A DNA stretch of 64,000 bases from Anderseniella sp963700735 (GTDB taxonomy: Bacteria; Pseudomonadota; Alphaproteobacteria; Rhizobiales; Aestuariivirgaceae). The notes below the pieces were generated by a model. The model ran no database searches. It saw only the letters and a program-made list of their open reading frames with translations, and was not told where the DNA came from. The translations under genes and the position numbers were made by a program. The DNA lies in assembly GCA_963700735.1 (NCBI GenBank), contig CAVOYR010000005.1:248001-312000 (forward strand). Reading direction: 5' to 3'. Within the stretch, counting starts at the first letter, position 1, and the number at the start of each line of letters is the position of its first letter. Below, in pieces: positions 42,815 through 52,778 of this stretch.

Positions 42815-43495
42815 TCAATTGGTCTGCTGGTTGGCGCGCTGCTGCGAGGCGAAGGCCTGCTCGATGGCCACCTTGAGCTGCAAAAGGGCGCGCCCGCGCG
42901 TATCGCCCGGCGGCAGCATGAGGTAGGCCGCGTTCACGTCGCGCATCGCGTCCTGCAGCTTGTTGTCACGATAGTAGGTCGTGGCCCGGTTCACGAAGGC
43001 ATTGTAGTAGTTCGGATCGAGATCGATTGCCTGATTGAAGAACTTGATCGACAGCTCGTAATTGCCGAGCATGAAGTGGTTCTTGCCCATCAGGTTGAGC
43101 GGTATGGGGTCTTTCGGGTCCAGCTTGATCGCCTCGGCCAGGTCAAGCATGGCAAGATCGTTCTGCTGCTTGTGGAAGTAGGCCCGCGAGCGCGCAATCC
43201 AGACAGACGTATTGGACTTGTCAGCGTTCAGTGCGGCGGTGAAGTCCTCGATTGCGATATCCATCTGGCCAAGCTGACCGTAGCTCAGGCCGCGGTGCAG
43301 GTGCGCCGTTATCAGGTCCTTGCCGGAAATACCTGCTTCCATGGCACGCGAACACGCCCCGATCCGGTCAAGCGCCTCGACGTTGACCTCAACCGACAGA
43401 CACATTTCGGCATCGCCGTCAGCCGCGACTGAAATGCCGTGCGTTCCTGCCAGCATGGCAATAGCGGCAACCGCGCGTACAATGATCCTTGACAT
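42815..43495 (-). CDS. Exported TPR-repeat protein
   Basis: A predicted 226-residue periplasmic protein. A signal peptide (SRIIVRAVAAIAMLAGTHGISVAA) precedes about four tetratricopeptide repeats: AHLHRGLSYGQLGQMDIAIEDFTAAL, SVWIARSRAYFHKQQNDLAMLD..., LMGKNHFMLGNYELSIKFFNQAI and AFVNRATTYYRDNKLQDAM. TPRs mediate protein contacts; the partner is unknown. A Cys pair (EMCLSVEV ... RIGACSRAM) lies in the mature N-terminus. The start MSRII is used because it opens the signal peptide. Confidence 0.87.
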   Translation of the reverse strand: MSRIIVRAVAAIAMLAGTHGISVAADGDAEMCLSVEVNVEALDRIGACSRAMEAGISGKDLITAHLHRGLSYGQLGQMDIAIEDFTAALNADKSNTSVWIARSRAYFHKQQNDLAMLDLAEAIKLDPKDPIPLNLMGKNHFMLGNYELSIKFFNQAIDLDPNYYNAFVNRATTYYRDNKLQDAMRDVNAAYLMLPPGDTRGRALLQLKVAIEQAFASQQRANQQTN

Positions 43496-43671
43496 GTTGA
43501 ACCTGGACAACTCGAACACCCTACCCTCGCTTCGATGCAATGCAGGCAGTCGCGCGGGCCGGATCGAATCCGGCGGTGAGCGCACACTCCCTCAAGCCCT
43601 TGCTGCCCGGACTTTGCGGAAAAACTTGGGCAGACAGCTTGGCGTAGGACGTTACACCCCGTCAGCGCAAG

Positions 43672-43706
43672 AAAAAAGGCCGGACACCATTGGTGTCCAG
43701 CCTTTC
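43672..43706 (-). terminator. Rho-independent terminator of the 69-residue protein gene
   Basis: On the minus strand AGGCTGGACACC and GGTGTCCGGCCT pair (one mismatch) around AAT, followed by TTTTTTC. It lies about 50 bases after the stop of the small gene and separates it from the TPR protein gene. Confidence 0.88.
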
Positions 43707-43756
43707 GCGCCGGTTCTTCAGCGCCCGGGTTGCGGCACAATGTGCAGGGCGCCGGT

Positions 43757-43966
43757 TCAGCCCTCGAATGCAGTGCGACGCTTCAGGTAATCCTGCTTCA
43801 TCGTCTCAAGCTGCTTCTCGGTGAGGAGGTGTCCCGCTTCCTGCTGGACGCGATAGATGGCGCGGGCCTCAAAAGCCAGCAGCAGGCCCTGGTAGATGCG
43901 CGAGAGCGTGCTCTTGCCTTCGACGGTTGCCGTCGGGAATGGTGCGAAATGGGTGGTGGTTGCCAT
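43757..43966 (-). CDS. Small soluble protein of unknown function (69 residues)
   Basis: A 69-residue protein with no recognised family. It starts MATTTHFAPFPTATVEG, a flexible N-terminus, then one amphipathic helical region (STLSRIYQGLLLAFEARAIYRVQ ... LTEKQLETMKQDYLKRRTAFEG). A good ribosome-binding site (CAGGAGA, 6 bases before ATG), its own strong terminator and a promoter region with two inverted repeats make it a well-defined single-gene unit. It has no cysteines or membrane segment. Confidence 0.8.
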   Translation of the reverse strand: MATTTHFAPFPTATVEGKSTLSRIYQGLLLAFEARAIYRVQQEAGHLLTEKQLETMKQDYLKRRTAFEG

Positions 43967-44046
43967 GGTAATCTCCTGTAGTGGCTTCAGTAACGCCTTC
44001 AGGCAGCGTCTTCGAAATCATTGATACAGGTAAGATAAGACAGAAT

Positions 44047-44082
44047 TGTTGCGTCGCAACATGCTTTGCTGCATCGCAGCAA
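44047..44082. promoter_or_regulatory. Pair of inverted repeats upstream of the 69-residue protein gene
   Basis: Two palindromes lie side by side: tgttgcg-t-cgcaaca (44047-44061) and ttgctgc-atc-gcagcaa (44066-44082). Their centres are about 20 bases (two helical turns) apart, and they resemble each other (TTGYTGC...GCARCAA). The second contains CTGC-N3-GCAG, the reported binding pattern of PhaR, the polyhydroxyalkanoate regulator of Paracoccus. They sit about 80-115 bases before the small gene start, within the only promoter region available to it. Confidence 0.6.
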
Positions 44083-44113
44083 TACCGCCTGCGCATGGCC
44101 GGTAAATTTATGG

Positions 44114-44974
44114 TTAATTGACCTTGTCCAGCACGATCACGGTGGGCCGGTCGGGCAGCGTGTCTAGCGTCAGCACAAGCGCCTGCGGGCCACGCCGGTC
44201 AACGGCAAACTCCTTCGACAGCCCGGTCACGAACTGGTTGAGCGAGAAGTCGCCGAACGCATGCATGGGAAGCACCACCCGCGCCTTGAGGGTCTTGATG
44301 ACCTCGATCATGTTGGCCTGCGGCAGTGTGTAGCTGCCATCCACCGGCACCATGACCACGTCGAGCCGGCCGATCCAGCCGACATGCTGGGCACCAAGCT
44401 CATGATGAAGATGGCCGAGATGGCCGATGCACAGGCCGGATATCTCGAAGATGAAAATGGAGTTGGCATCTTTCTCCGGTGTGCCCCACGAGCGGATGTC
44501 GGTGGTGACATTGCGGATCAGCACGTCGCCGACCTCCGTGTTGTGGCTGGCGCTGCCGCCGTCCGGGTTCCAGCCGCGCAACACGTGCTCGATCGCGGGG
44601 TCCGGAAAGTCGGTAAAGTGGGTTTCATGGGCCTTGTTCATGGTGGCGACGCGCGGAGGGCCCTTGGTACCGGTGTAGCCTGCATAGTCGGTGGCGATGG
44701 TCACGCCGCCCGGACTGCTGATCCAGAACGTGGAATGTGTGATGTACTCGATGCTGACCGCGCTGGCCGGCACGTTGGCCGGGGTGGTGGTCAGGTTGAC
44801 ATAGCGCGCCGACGGCAGGCCTTGCGCAATTGCGAGGCAGTTGCTGGGAACGACACCGGGCGCGGCCTGCGTCTGGGCCGGGATGACCTGCGCACCGGCC
44901 GGCAGCGGCGATGCCAGCACGAGGCCTGCGGAACCAAGCAACGCTCGTGCAATGTCAAGAAAACGGCCGGCCAT
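44114..44974 (-). CDS. Exported metallo-beta-lactamase-fold hydrolase (UlaG-like)
   Basis: A 286-residue protein with an N-terminal signal (ARALLGSAGLVLASPLPAGAQ) and an MBL fold: IEYITHSTFWISSPGGVTIATDYAG matches the UlaG-like opening (GHSTFLI...TDP). The usual HxHxDH metal motif is replaced by HETHFTDFP, which still has two His and an Asp. Later GLCIGHLGHLHHELG and VVLPMHAFGDFS supply further His ligands. It is probably a periplasmic metal-dependent hydrolase of unknown substrate. It is a single gene, with the parvulin gene upstream on the same strand. Confidence 0.83.
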   Translation of the reverse strand: MAGRFLDIARALLGSAGLVLASPLPAGAQVIPAQTQAAPGVVPSNCLAIAQGLPSARYVNLTTTPANVPASAVSIEYITHSTFWISSPGGVTIATDYAGYTGTKGPPRVATMNKAHETHFTDFPDPAIEHVLRGWNPDGGSASHNTEVGDVLIRNVTTDIRSWGTPEKDANSIFIFEISGLCIGHLGHLHHELGAQHVGWIGRLDVVMVPVDGSYTLPQANMIEVIKTLKARVVLPMHAFGDFSLNQFVTGLSKEFAVDRRGPQALVLTLDTLPDRPTVIVLDKVN

Positions 44975-45039
44975 GCTGCATCATCTCCCCGAATGGTCAG
45001 GGACGCAGCGTGGCCAGCCGGTAACACGTCAGGACGGGC

Positions 45040-45855
45040 CTACTGCCCCTTGATTTCAATCTTCGCGCCTTCGCGCAGCTCCTTGATGATGCCTTGCAGC
45101 TTTTCAGCTTGCAAGGACACCTTGATGCGATCCTTGACGTCGTTGAAGGCCGGGAACGTCTGTTCGCGCTCGTCGTCCTTGCGGATGACGTGCCAGCCGA
45201 ACTGCGTCATGACCGGCTGCTTCGTGTAGGTGCCCTTCTCGAGGCCGGTTGCTGCGGCTTCAAACTCAGGCACCATGCGGCCGGGACCGAAGTACCCCAA
45301 ATCACCGCCGCGCGGGCCGGATGGGCCGGTCGACTTGGCCTTGGCGACCTCGGCGAAGTCAGCGCCCTTGTCCAGCTCGGCAATGACGGCTTCGGCTTCT
45401 TCCTTGGTCTTGAGCAGGATGTGGCTGGCCTTGATCTCCTTCTTGCCGGACACCTGCGCCTTGGCCTCGTCATACTTGGCCTGGACCTCGGCATCGGACA
45501 CCATCGAGGCCGTGCGCTTCTGCACGTAGCCTTCACGCAGTGCCTGCGCCTTCAGCCATTCCATCTGGCGCTTGTACTCGGGTGTCTCATCGACGCCTTC
45601 CTTGGCGCCGGCATCGGCCAGCAGGCGGCTTTCGATCAGCATGTTGATGATGAAGGCATCGTGCTGGTCAGCCGGCATCTGCTGCAGCGCATCGCCCATG
45701 GCTTCCTTGGCGAAGTTCACATCGGCATTGGTGATCTCGGTGCCGTTGACGGTCGCCAGCACGACCGGTTCCTGAGCGAAGGCAGGAGCAGACAGGGCAA
45801 TCGCGAGAAAGGCTGCGCCAGCAAGGCTGCGGCGCAAGGTGGTGAAAGCAGGCAT
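45040..45855 (-). CDS. Parvulin-type peptidyl-prolyl isomerase, exported (PrsA/PpiC-like)
   Basis: A 271-residue periplasmic foldase. A signal peptide (RRSLAGAAFLAIALSAPAFA) is followed by a SurA-like N-terminal helical part (VLATVNGTEITNADVNFA) and a rotamase domain with KASHILLKTKEEAEAVIAEL, STGPSGPRGGDLGYFGPG and PVMTQFGWHVIRKDD, the standard parvulin motifs. It assists folding of exported proteins. The start MPAFTTLRR is chosen because upstream sequence does not look like a signal. It follows the methyltransferase gene on the same strand. Confidence 0.93.
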   Translation of the reverse strand: MPAFTTLRRSLAGAAFLAIALSAPAFAQEPVVLATVNGTEITNADVNFAKEAMGDALQQMPADQHDAFIINMLIESRLLADAGAKEGVDETPEYKRQMEWLKAQALREGYVQKRTASMVSDAEVQAKYDEAKAQVSGKKEIKASHILLKTKEEAEAVIAELDKGADFAEVAKAKSTGPSGPRGGDLGYFGPGRMVPEFEAAATGLEKGTYTKQPVMTQFGWHVIRKDDEREQTFPAFNDVKDRIKVSLQAEKLQGIIKELREGAKIEIKGQ

Positions 45856-45939
45856 GAATATTCCTTTGAATGTTGGGCCGGTCATGTTCAGGGGCGCGAC
45901 CATGCCCCGGCAATCGCGCCAATACAAATGAAGAATGTG

Positions 45940-46596
45940 TCAGGCCGGCGGCAATTTTCCCGTCAGGAATGCCACATCCTTGCGGATTACCTCGCACGCA
46001 AGACCGTGTCTGGCGGCCAGCCAGGCAAAGGTTTCAGGCCGGTAGAACACCACGTGGGTGGGGTCGAGCCGGTAATGCCAGGCGTCGAAACGGTCGTCAT
46101 CGGTCTGGAACATGGTCATCACGGCCAGGATGCCGCCGGGCTTGAGCATTGCCGCCAGCCGCGCGAACTCGCCTGCCGGATCATGGAAATGCTCGGCCAC
46201 CTCGGTGCAGGTCACGAAGTCATATCGGTCGTCAAGAACCGCAGTATCGGGGACAAAGAACGGATCATACAGCGCCACGGCGTGGCCGGCGTCGAGCAAC
46301 ATGGCAGCCAGCGCAGGTCCCGGGCCGCAGCCATAGTCCAGTCCGCGTGCACCGGGCTGCAGCCGTGCCAGCAACGGGTCTGCCACGCGCGACAGAAAGG
46401 CCCTGTAGCGTGGGTCCTGCACGTCATTCTCGTGGGTGAGGTAATGCGTCCGTTCAGCATCTGCCGTCAGGTGAAAGGCCGGATCGAGAAACCGCACCTG
46501 GCAGGTATTGCAGCGGTGATACACCCTGCCCTGCCGGTCGCGCAGCAACTGTTCGACGTCAATACCTTTGCAGACAGGGCAACCGGGATGGCTCAT
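45940..46596 (-). CDS. Class I SAM-dependent methyltransferase with N-terminal zinc ribbon
   Basis: A 218-residue protein. The N-terminus CPVCKGID ... CNTCQVRFLDP is a short zinc-ribbon; the SAM-binding motif GLDYGCGPGPALAAML follows, then CTEVAEHFHDPAGEFARLAAMLKPGGILAVMT (motifs II-III). Methyltransferases of this type often act on sugar-linked or polyketide substrates. It starts 10 bases after the desaturase stop, so the two are probably cotranscribed, but a shared pathway is not evident. Confidence 0.88.
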   Translation of the reverse strand: MSHPGCPVCKGIDVEQLLRDRQGRVYHRCNTCQVRFLDPAFHLTADAERTHYLTHENDVQDPRYRAFLSRVADPLLARLQPGARGLDYGCGPGPALAAMLLDAGHAVALYDPFFVPDTAVLDDRYDFVTCTEVAEHFHDPAGEFARLAAMLKPGGILAVMTMFQTDDDRFDAWHYRLDPTHVVFYRPETFAWLAARHGLACEVIRKDVAFLTGKLPPA

Positions 46597-46606
46597 GCCG
46601 TACAGG

Positions 46607-47599
46607 CTAGACCGTCTCGGGCGCGATTGCAGCCTCGGGCATCGCGACGTCTCGGGCTTCCTGCACGGTTGGCGGCGCGACGGTCTCGTCGCTTCCGGTG
46701 CGCAGGAACGGATGTTCAACTGGCTCGCGCTGCCGCAGCAGCCATTTGCGGGCCACCTCCACGTAACCACCGGGATAATGATAGTGCCCGTTGGCGGCCA
46801 GCGTGTCAGCGCGCTCGGCCGACCACAGGGCCGGCAGCCGGAACCACGCCAGTGCCGGATGGTTGTGGTGCACGGCATGGTAGTTGTTGTTGAGGAACAG
46901 CAGGCTCATCACCGGGCCTGCCTCGACAACGGCGGTGCGGCCCGGTGTCGTCGCGGCGGCGCGGTGTTCAATGAAGGTGCGGATCATCAGCACCGACAGG
47001 CCGGGCCAGGCAACGCCCAGCGCATAGAGCCACAGCGGTATGCCCGCCCAGTAGATAACCGCAACCACTGGAACCACGCCGAGGCCATGCGCTATCCAGT
47101 TTCGGCGCACGCGGACATCGCCATCGAGAATTGCGCGCCATTCACTGCGCCAGAAACCGGCAAGGCCGAGCAGCGGCCCGATCACGAAGCGGCCCGCAAG
47201 CGTGTTGTTGATATTGAGCAGCGACCGGCGGATGCTGCCGGTCTTCTGCCAGTCGGCCCGGGCGAGATACCAGGTTTCGGGGTCATCGTACGGGTCGGTC
47301 AGGTTGGCGTCGTTGTGGTGGCGCAGATGGGTGTCGCGGAAGCTGCGGTACGGCACGTACAGGCCGATTGCAGGAAACACCAGCAACTCGTTGATCCGCC
47401 TTGAACCTGTGGGGTGGCCATGCAGCATTTCGTGCTGCAGCGATGAATGCAGCGTGACCATCAGCGTTGCTGCGATCATCCACCACCAGCCCAGCACGTC
47501 ATGCCAGGCGAGGCTTGCAAACCAGATTGTGTAACACCCCGCCAGAGCGGCCCATGTGGGCCATTCCTGGATCAGTCCCAAACGCCCCGGCACCCTCAT
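46607..47599 (-). CDS. Membrane fatty acid desaturase/hydroxylase
   Basis: A 330-residue di-iron membrane enzyme of the desaturase superfamily. Three histidine boxes are clear: HSSLQHEMLHGHP, RDTHLRHHNDANLT and NNNYHAVHHNHP. Between them lie two pairs of hydrophobic helices. The order and spacing fit acyl-lipid or beta-carotene/sphingolipid type desaturases; the regiospecificity is not predictable. The start MRVPGRLG is preferred to an upstream in-frame ATG. It is followed by a methyltransferase on the same strand. Confidence 0.93.
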   Translation of the reverse strand: MRVPGRLGLIQEWPTWAALAGCYTIWFASLAWHDVLGWWWMIAATLMVTLHSSLQHEMLHGHPTGSRRINELLVFPAIGLYVPYRSFRDTHLRHHNDANLTDPYDDPETWYLARADWQKTGSIRRSLLNINNTLAGRFVIGPLLGLAGFWRSEWRAILDGDVRVRRNWIAHGLGVVPVVAVIYWAGIPLWLYALGVAWPGLSVLMIRTFIEHRAAATTPGRTAVVEAGPVMSLLFLNNNYHAVHHNHPALAWFRLPALWSAERADTLAANGHYHYPGGYVEVARKWLLRQREPVEHPFLRTGSDETVAPPTVQEARDVAMPEAAIAPETV

Positions 47600-47791
47600 G
47601 CCAAGAACTCCTGTCGCGCTCAACACAGGCCGTTAACCCCGACGCCCATGGTGGCTGCAACATAGCTCACGTTTGCGTGATTGTCACCTGAATGTCACCA
47701 GCAGTCACGCCGGAGGACCCGCTTCACGCCACGTGGTTTCAGGCGTACATTGCATGAACCAACAAACACTGTGAACCACGGGCCTTCCGCC

Positions 47792-48937
47792 ATGCATTCC
47801 TGCGAGATTATCGACAATGGCCGCGTGCTGCGGCTGGATTTAAGCGGCTGCGTGATGCGCTTCCACGCGGTGTGGCTGCGCGACAATGCCTGGGACGGCG
47901 AGACCCGGTCACCCGGCAATGGCCAGCGGTTGATCACCATCAACTCCCTGCCCGCCGACGTGCGTATCGCTGCTGCGGAGGTGGACGCCGGCACGCTGCG
48001 CGCAACCTTCACGCCCGAAGGCAAGACCATCAGCTACGACCTGCACTGGCTGGAACAGCACGCCTACGACCGCCAGCCGGCAAACCGCGATGCAGGCTGG
48101 ACGGCGCCCACCATCGAAACGTGGGACAAGGGGCTGACGCCCCGCCTGCCCCGCGCAGACTTCAACACTGTGAAAGCCCGGCCCAAAGCCTTGCGCGACT
48201 GGCTGGCCGGCGTTGCCCGCCATGGCGTTGGCGTGCTGAGCGGCGGGCCGGTCAAGCCGGAGGCGCTACTGGAGGTGGCGGCCCTGTTCGGTTATGTGCG
48301 CGAAACCAATTATGGCCGTTACTTCGAGGTGCGCACAGAGGTCAACCCGACCAACCTTGCCTATACGGGCCTTGGACTGCAGGCCCACACCGACAACCCG
48401 TATCGCGACCCCGTCCCGACGCTGCAGATCCTCTACTGCCTGGAGAATTCGGCGCAAGGCGGGGAAAACATGGTGGTCGACGGCTTTGCAGCCGCATTGC
48501 GGCTGAAGGCGGAAAACCCTGCGTGGTTCGAGGTGCTGACGAAGTACTGCGCCAGTTTCGAGTATGCCGGAGAGAAAGGAGTTCGCCTGACCTCCCGCCG
48601 GCCGATGATCGAACTGGCCCCCGACGGCGAATTGATCGCGGTGCGGTTCAACAACCGCTCGACCGCTGCCATCACCGGTGTGCCGTTCGAGGGCATGGAA
48701 ACCTACTATGCCGCCTATCGCCGCCTTGCCGAGATCATTGACGACGAGGCGATGGAGGTGACTTTCAGGCTGTCGCCGGGCGAGTGCTTCATCGTCGACA
48801 ACACCCGCGTACTGCATGCGCGCAAAGGGTATTCGGGTGCGGGCTCGCGCTGGCTGCAAGGCTGCTACGCCGACAAGGATGGCCTGCTGTCGAAGCTGTC
48901 GGTGCTCGAGGCCGCAACACTGGAGGCCGCGCAATGA
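47792..48937 (+). CDS. tmpA: Fe(II)/2-oxoglutarate hydroxylase, TmpA-like (gamma-butyrobetaine hydroxylase family)
   Basis: A 381-residue non-haem iron oxygenase. An N-terminal DUF971-like part (RFHAVWLRDNAWD) leads to the TauD/TfdA core with the iron motif AHTD (His about 199, Asp about 201), GGENMVVDGFAAAL, and the distal His in NTRVLHARKGY. It lacks the CxC..C zinc cysteines that follow WLRDN in true gamma-butyrobetaine hydroxylases. Its overlap (ATGA) with an HD-domain oxygenase points to TmpA, which hydroxylates 2-(trimethylamino)ethylphosphonate. Butyrobetaine hydroxylation stays possible; the assignment rests mainly on the pairing. Confidence 0.78.
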   Translation: MHSCEIIDNGRVLRLDLSGCVMRFHAVWLRDNAWDGETRSPGNGQRLITINSLPADVRIAAAEVDAGTLRATFTPEGKTISYDLHWLEQHAYDRQPANRDAGWTAPTIETWDKGLTPRLPRADFNTVKARPKALRDWLAGVARHGVGVLSGGPVKPEALLEVAALFGYVRETNYGRYFEVRTEVNPTNLAYTGLGLQAHTDNPYRDPVPTLQILYCLENSAQGGENMVVDGFAAALRLKAENPAWFEVLTKYCASFEYAGEKGVRLTSRRPMIELAPDGELIAVRFNNRSTAAITGVPFEGMETYYAAYRRLAEIIDDEAMEVTFRLSPGECFIVDNTRVLHARKGYSGAGSRWLQGCYADKDGLLSKLSVLEAATLEAAQ

Positions 48938-49548
48938 GCAAGGTTGCACCCGGCGATCTCGACGCTTCGAACATCGTTGCGTTCATCGCGGACATTTTTG
49001 AACGCCGCGGCGGCGAGGAATATCTTGGCGAGCCGGTCACGATGGCTGAACACATGCTGCAGGGCGCGCACTTCGCCGAGACGGCGGGCGAGCGCGACGA
49101 GATCATCGTGGCAGCGCTGCTGCACGATATCGGCCACTTCACCTCGGAATTCGGCACGTTCTCGATGGAGGACACCGAGGACCGTTTCCACGAGGAAGCC
49201 GGTGCCAGGGTGCTGGAGCGGTTCTTCCCGTCCATCGTGACGGATTGCGTGCGCCATCACGTGGCGGCCAAGCGCTATCTGTGCGCGACCCGGCCCGAAT
49301 ATTTCAGAAGGCTTTCAGAGGCTTCCGTGCATTCCCTCAACCTGCAGGGCGGACCAATGAGCGCCGATGAGGTGGCCCAATTCGAGCGCAATCCGAACCT
49401 GAAGGACATCGTCAAGGTGCGCCATTACGACGAGGCCGGGAAAGAACCGTCGCTGGCCACGAAGCCGTTCAGCAACTATGTGCCGATGGTGCAGCGGGTG
49501 GTGGATGCCCATTGCGGGCGGGGGGTGAGTGGTTCGCCTGCTCAATAG
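48934..49548 (+). CDS. tmpB: HD-domain mixed-valent diiron oxygenase, TmpB/PhnZ-like
   Basis: A 204-residue protein. The HD fold shows metal ligands His40, His64-Asp65 (LLHDIGHFTSEFG), His86, His109 and Asp166 at PhnZ-like spacing. The lid residues Tyr and Glu of PhnZ are matched by Tyr30 and Glu33 in YLGEPVTMAEH. PhnZ and TmpB cleave the C-P bond of 1-hydroxyphosphonates with O2; TmpB yields glycine betaine and phosphate. It is translationally coupled to the tmpA-like gene. Ordinary HD phosphohydrolases lack this Tyr/Glu lid. Confidence 0.82.
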   Translation: MSKVAPGDLDASNIVAFIADIFERRGGEEYLGEPVTMAEHMLQGAHFAETAGERDEIIVAALLHDIGHFTSEFGTFSMEDTEDRFHEEAGARVLERFFPSIVTDCVRHHVAAKRYLCATRPEYFRRLSEASVHSLNLQGGPMSADEVAQFERNPNLKDIVKVRHYDEAGKEPSLATKPFSNYVPMVQRVVDAHCGRGVSGSPAQ

Positions 49549-49808
49549 TGATAGCGGCACTGGGCAATCTCCAGCACTTGGTCATCGCCAGTTCCCTTGA
49601 CCCGGTAAACCAGCCTATGCTCGCCGGTGATCCGCCTCGACCACCAGCCGGAGAGGCTGCCTTTCAATGGTTCAGGCTTGCCGGTTCCCTTGAACGGATG
49701 GCGGCGGCATTCCTCGATCAGTGAATTGATCCTCGTGAGAGTGTTTGCATCAGCCGCTTGCCAATGCAGATAGTCAGCCCACGCGTTCGTCGCAAACGTC
49801 AGCTTCAC
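49542..49808 (-). CDS. yoeB: YoeB/Txe-family toxin
   Basis: Ribosome-dependent mRNA endonuclease toxin of a type II module. 88 residues from GTG (VKLTFATNAWADYLHWQ). The family core is complete: ADANTLTRINSLIEECRRHPFKGTGKPEPLKG, SGWWSRRITGEHRLVYRV and the terminal CRYHY. The catalytic Glu (KPEPL), Arg (SRRI) and His-Tyr are all present, so it should be active. An ATG six codons upstream (49826) is an alternative start, but GTG aligns with the normal YoeB N-terminus and has AGAGAG upstream. It overlaps the antitoxin by 35 bases and the tmpB-like stop by 7. Confidence 0.93.
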   Translation of the reverse strand: MKLTFATNAWADYLHWQAADANTLTRINSLIEECRRHPFKGTGKPEPLKGSLSGWWSRRITGEHRLVYRVKGTGDDQVLEIAQCRYHY

Positions 49809-50055
49809 CGGCCAGCTCTCTTTCATCGCCACCACCGGCGTCCAGTTCCGCGATTGCATCCTGCAGCCGGGCTGCATTTCGCGGCGAGGCCAACAGGTGA
49901 AGCGTGGCCTGGATAGCGTCCCACTCGCCCTGGGCCACCATGACCACAAACTCGCGACCGGTACGGGTGATCACCGTTTCCTCGCGGTGCTCAACCACCT
50001 TGTCCATCTCGCTTGCGAGCCTGTTCCTCGCGTCTGTGTAGGTCACGATATTCAT
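49774..50055 (-). CDS. yefM: YefM/Phd-family antitoxin
   Basis: A 93-residue antitoxin that neutralises YoeB and represses the operon. The N-terminal DNA-binding Phd/YefM domain is MNIVTYTDARNRLASEMDKVVEHREETVITRTGREFVVMVAQGEWDAI in pattern (NxVTYTDAR, EPVxITR-like), and the C-terminal acidic helix ending AELDAGGGDERELAG should wrap the toxin. The last ~12 codons overlap the toxin gene. A promoter with an operator made of two TGTACA boxes lies 42 bases upstream. Confidence 0.94.
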   Translation of the reverse strand: MNIVTYTDARNRLASEMDKVVEHREETVITRTGREFVVMVAQGEWDAIQATLHLLASPRNAARLQDAIAELDAGGGDERELAGEADVCDERVG

Positions 50056-50096
50056 TTGCGTTCCCGAGAATTTGGCGCCAAGTACGCCGACATCAG

Positions 50097-50126
50097 CTTA
50101 TATGTACAGAATGCTGTACATGTCAA
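50097..50126 (-). promoter_or_regulatory. yefM-yoeB promoter with embedded double TGTACA operator
   Basis: Reading leftward, a consensus minus-35 TTGACA (50121-50126) and a minus-10 TATAAG (50097-50102) are separated by 18 bases. The spacer is exactly TGTACA-6-TGTACA (boxes at 50103-50108 and 50115-50120, 12 bases centre to centre). TGTACA at this spacing is the published YefM-YoeB operator motif of E. coli. Bound repressor would block RNA polymerase directly. Confidence 0.9.
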
Positions 50127-50217
50127 TTGTGGGTCAAGCGGGTGGTAACGTTTTGCCAGTGCATGCAACCGGCGCTGTGCGCAAGATCGAGCAGCACTGA
50201 CCCGCATTCACATTTCC

Positions 50218-52281
<2,064 letters not shown>

Positions 52282-52449
52282 GTCGGCTTTCTGGTTGGGC
52301 ACGGAATTGCAAATCAGGCCGGGCGAGTATGCCATGCGGGCCCGCCGCAATGCGAGTTTGACGGCCACACTGGCCACATTTATGGACGCTTTGGCGGCTA
52401 CTTGATGGTAACTGTTGGTTCAACGTCCACCCATCAAGGCCATTATCCG

Positions 52450-52758
52450 ATGATCAAGATCACGTTCGCAACCGTCCTGCTGGCCGCCGTCGCCTGTACC
52501 GGCGCGGCCCAGGCAGAAAATGCAAAGGGATATACCGACGACAGGCAGAACTTCCAGGCCACCACGCGCTATCCCGGCGACAAGGGCTACCAGTTCGGCA
52601 CCACACAGCGCGGCCCGAATGGCGAGGAACAGCCCTACGTCGAGAAATGCTTCTGGACGGCCGAGAACGGCTTCCTGGGCGGGTTCATGCAAACCTGCCA
52701 GCGCCACACGCTGGAAAACACCGAGCCTGCTGTCACGGCAGAGCCGCAACCTCAATAA
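52450..52758 (+). CDS. Small exported protein of unknown function
   Basis: A predicted 102-residue protein with signal peptide IKITFATVLLAAVACTGAAQA. The mature part is polar (ENAKGYTDDRQNFQATTRYPGDKGYQFG...) with two cysteines (EKCFWTAENG, MQTCQRHT) that could pair in the periplasm. I recognise no family. It is divergent from parE with a 168-base gap between them. No hairpin with a plus-strand U-tract follows; the strong hairpin downstream fits the other strand better. Confidence 0.72.
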   Translation: MIKITFATVLLAAVACTGAAQAENAKGYTDDRQNFQATTRYPGDKGYQFGTTQRGPNGEEQPYVEKCFWTAENGFLGGFMQTCQRHTLENTEPAVTAEPQPQ

Positions 52759-52778
52759 TTCGCACGGTGAGAATAAAA

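Noticed and set aside
47792..48937. Straight annotation as gamma-butyrobetaine hydroxylase of carnitine synthesis.
   Set aside because: No other carnitine genes are near, the zinc cysteines are missing and the gene is coupled to a PhnZ/TmpB-like oxygenase.
48934..49548. HD phosphohydrolase (nucleotidase) assignment.
   Set aside because: The Tyr/Glu lid and ligand spacing fit the C-P cleaving oxygenases better than phosphohydrolases.
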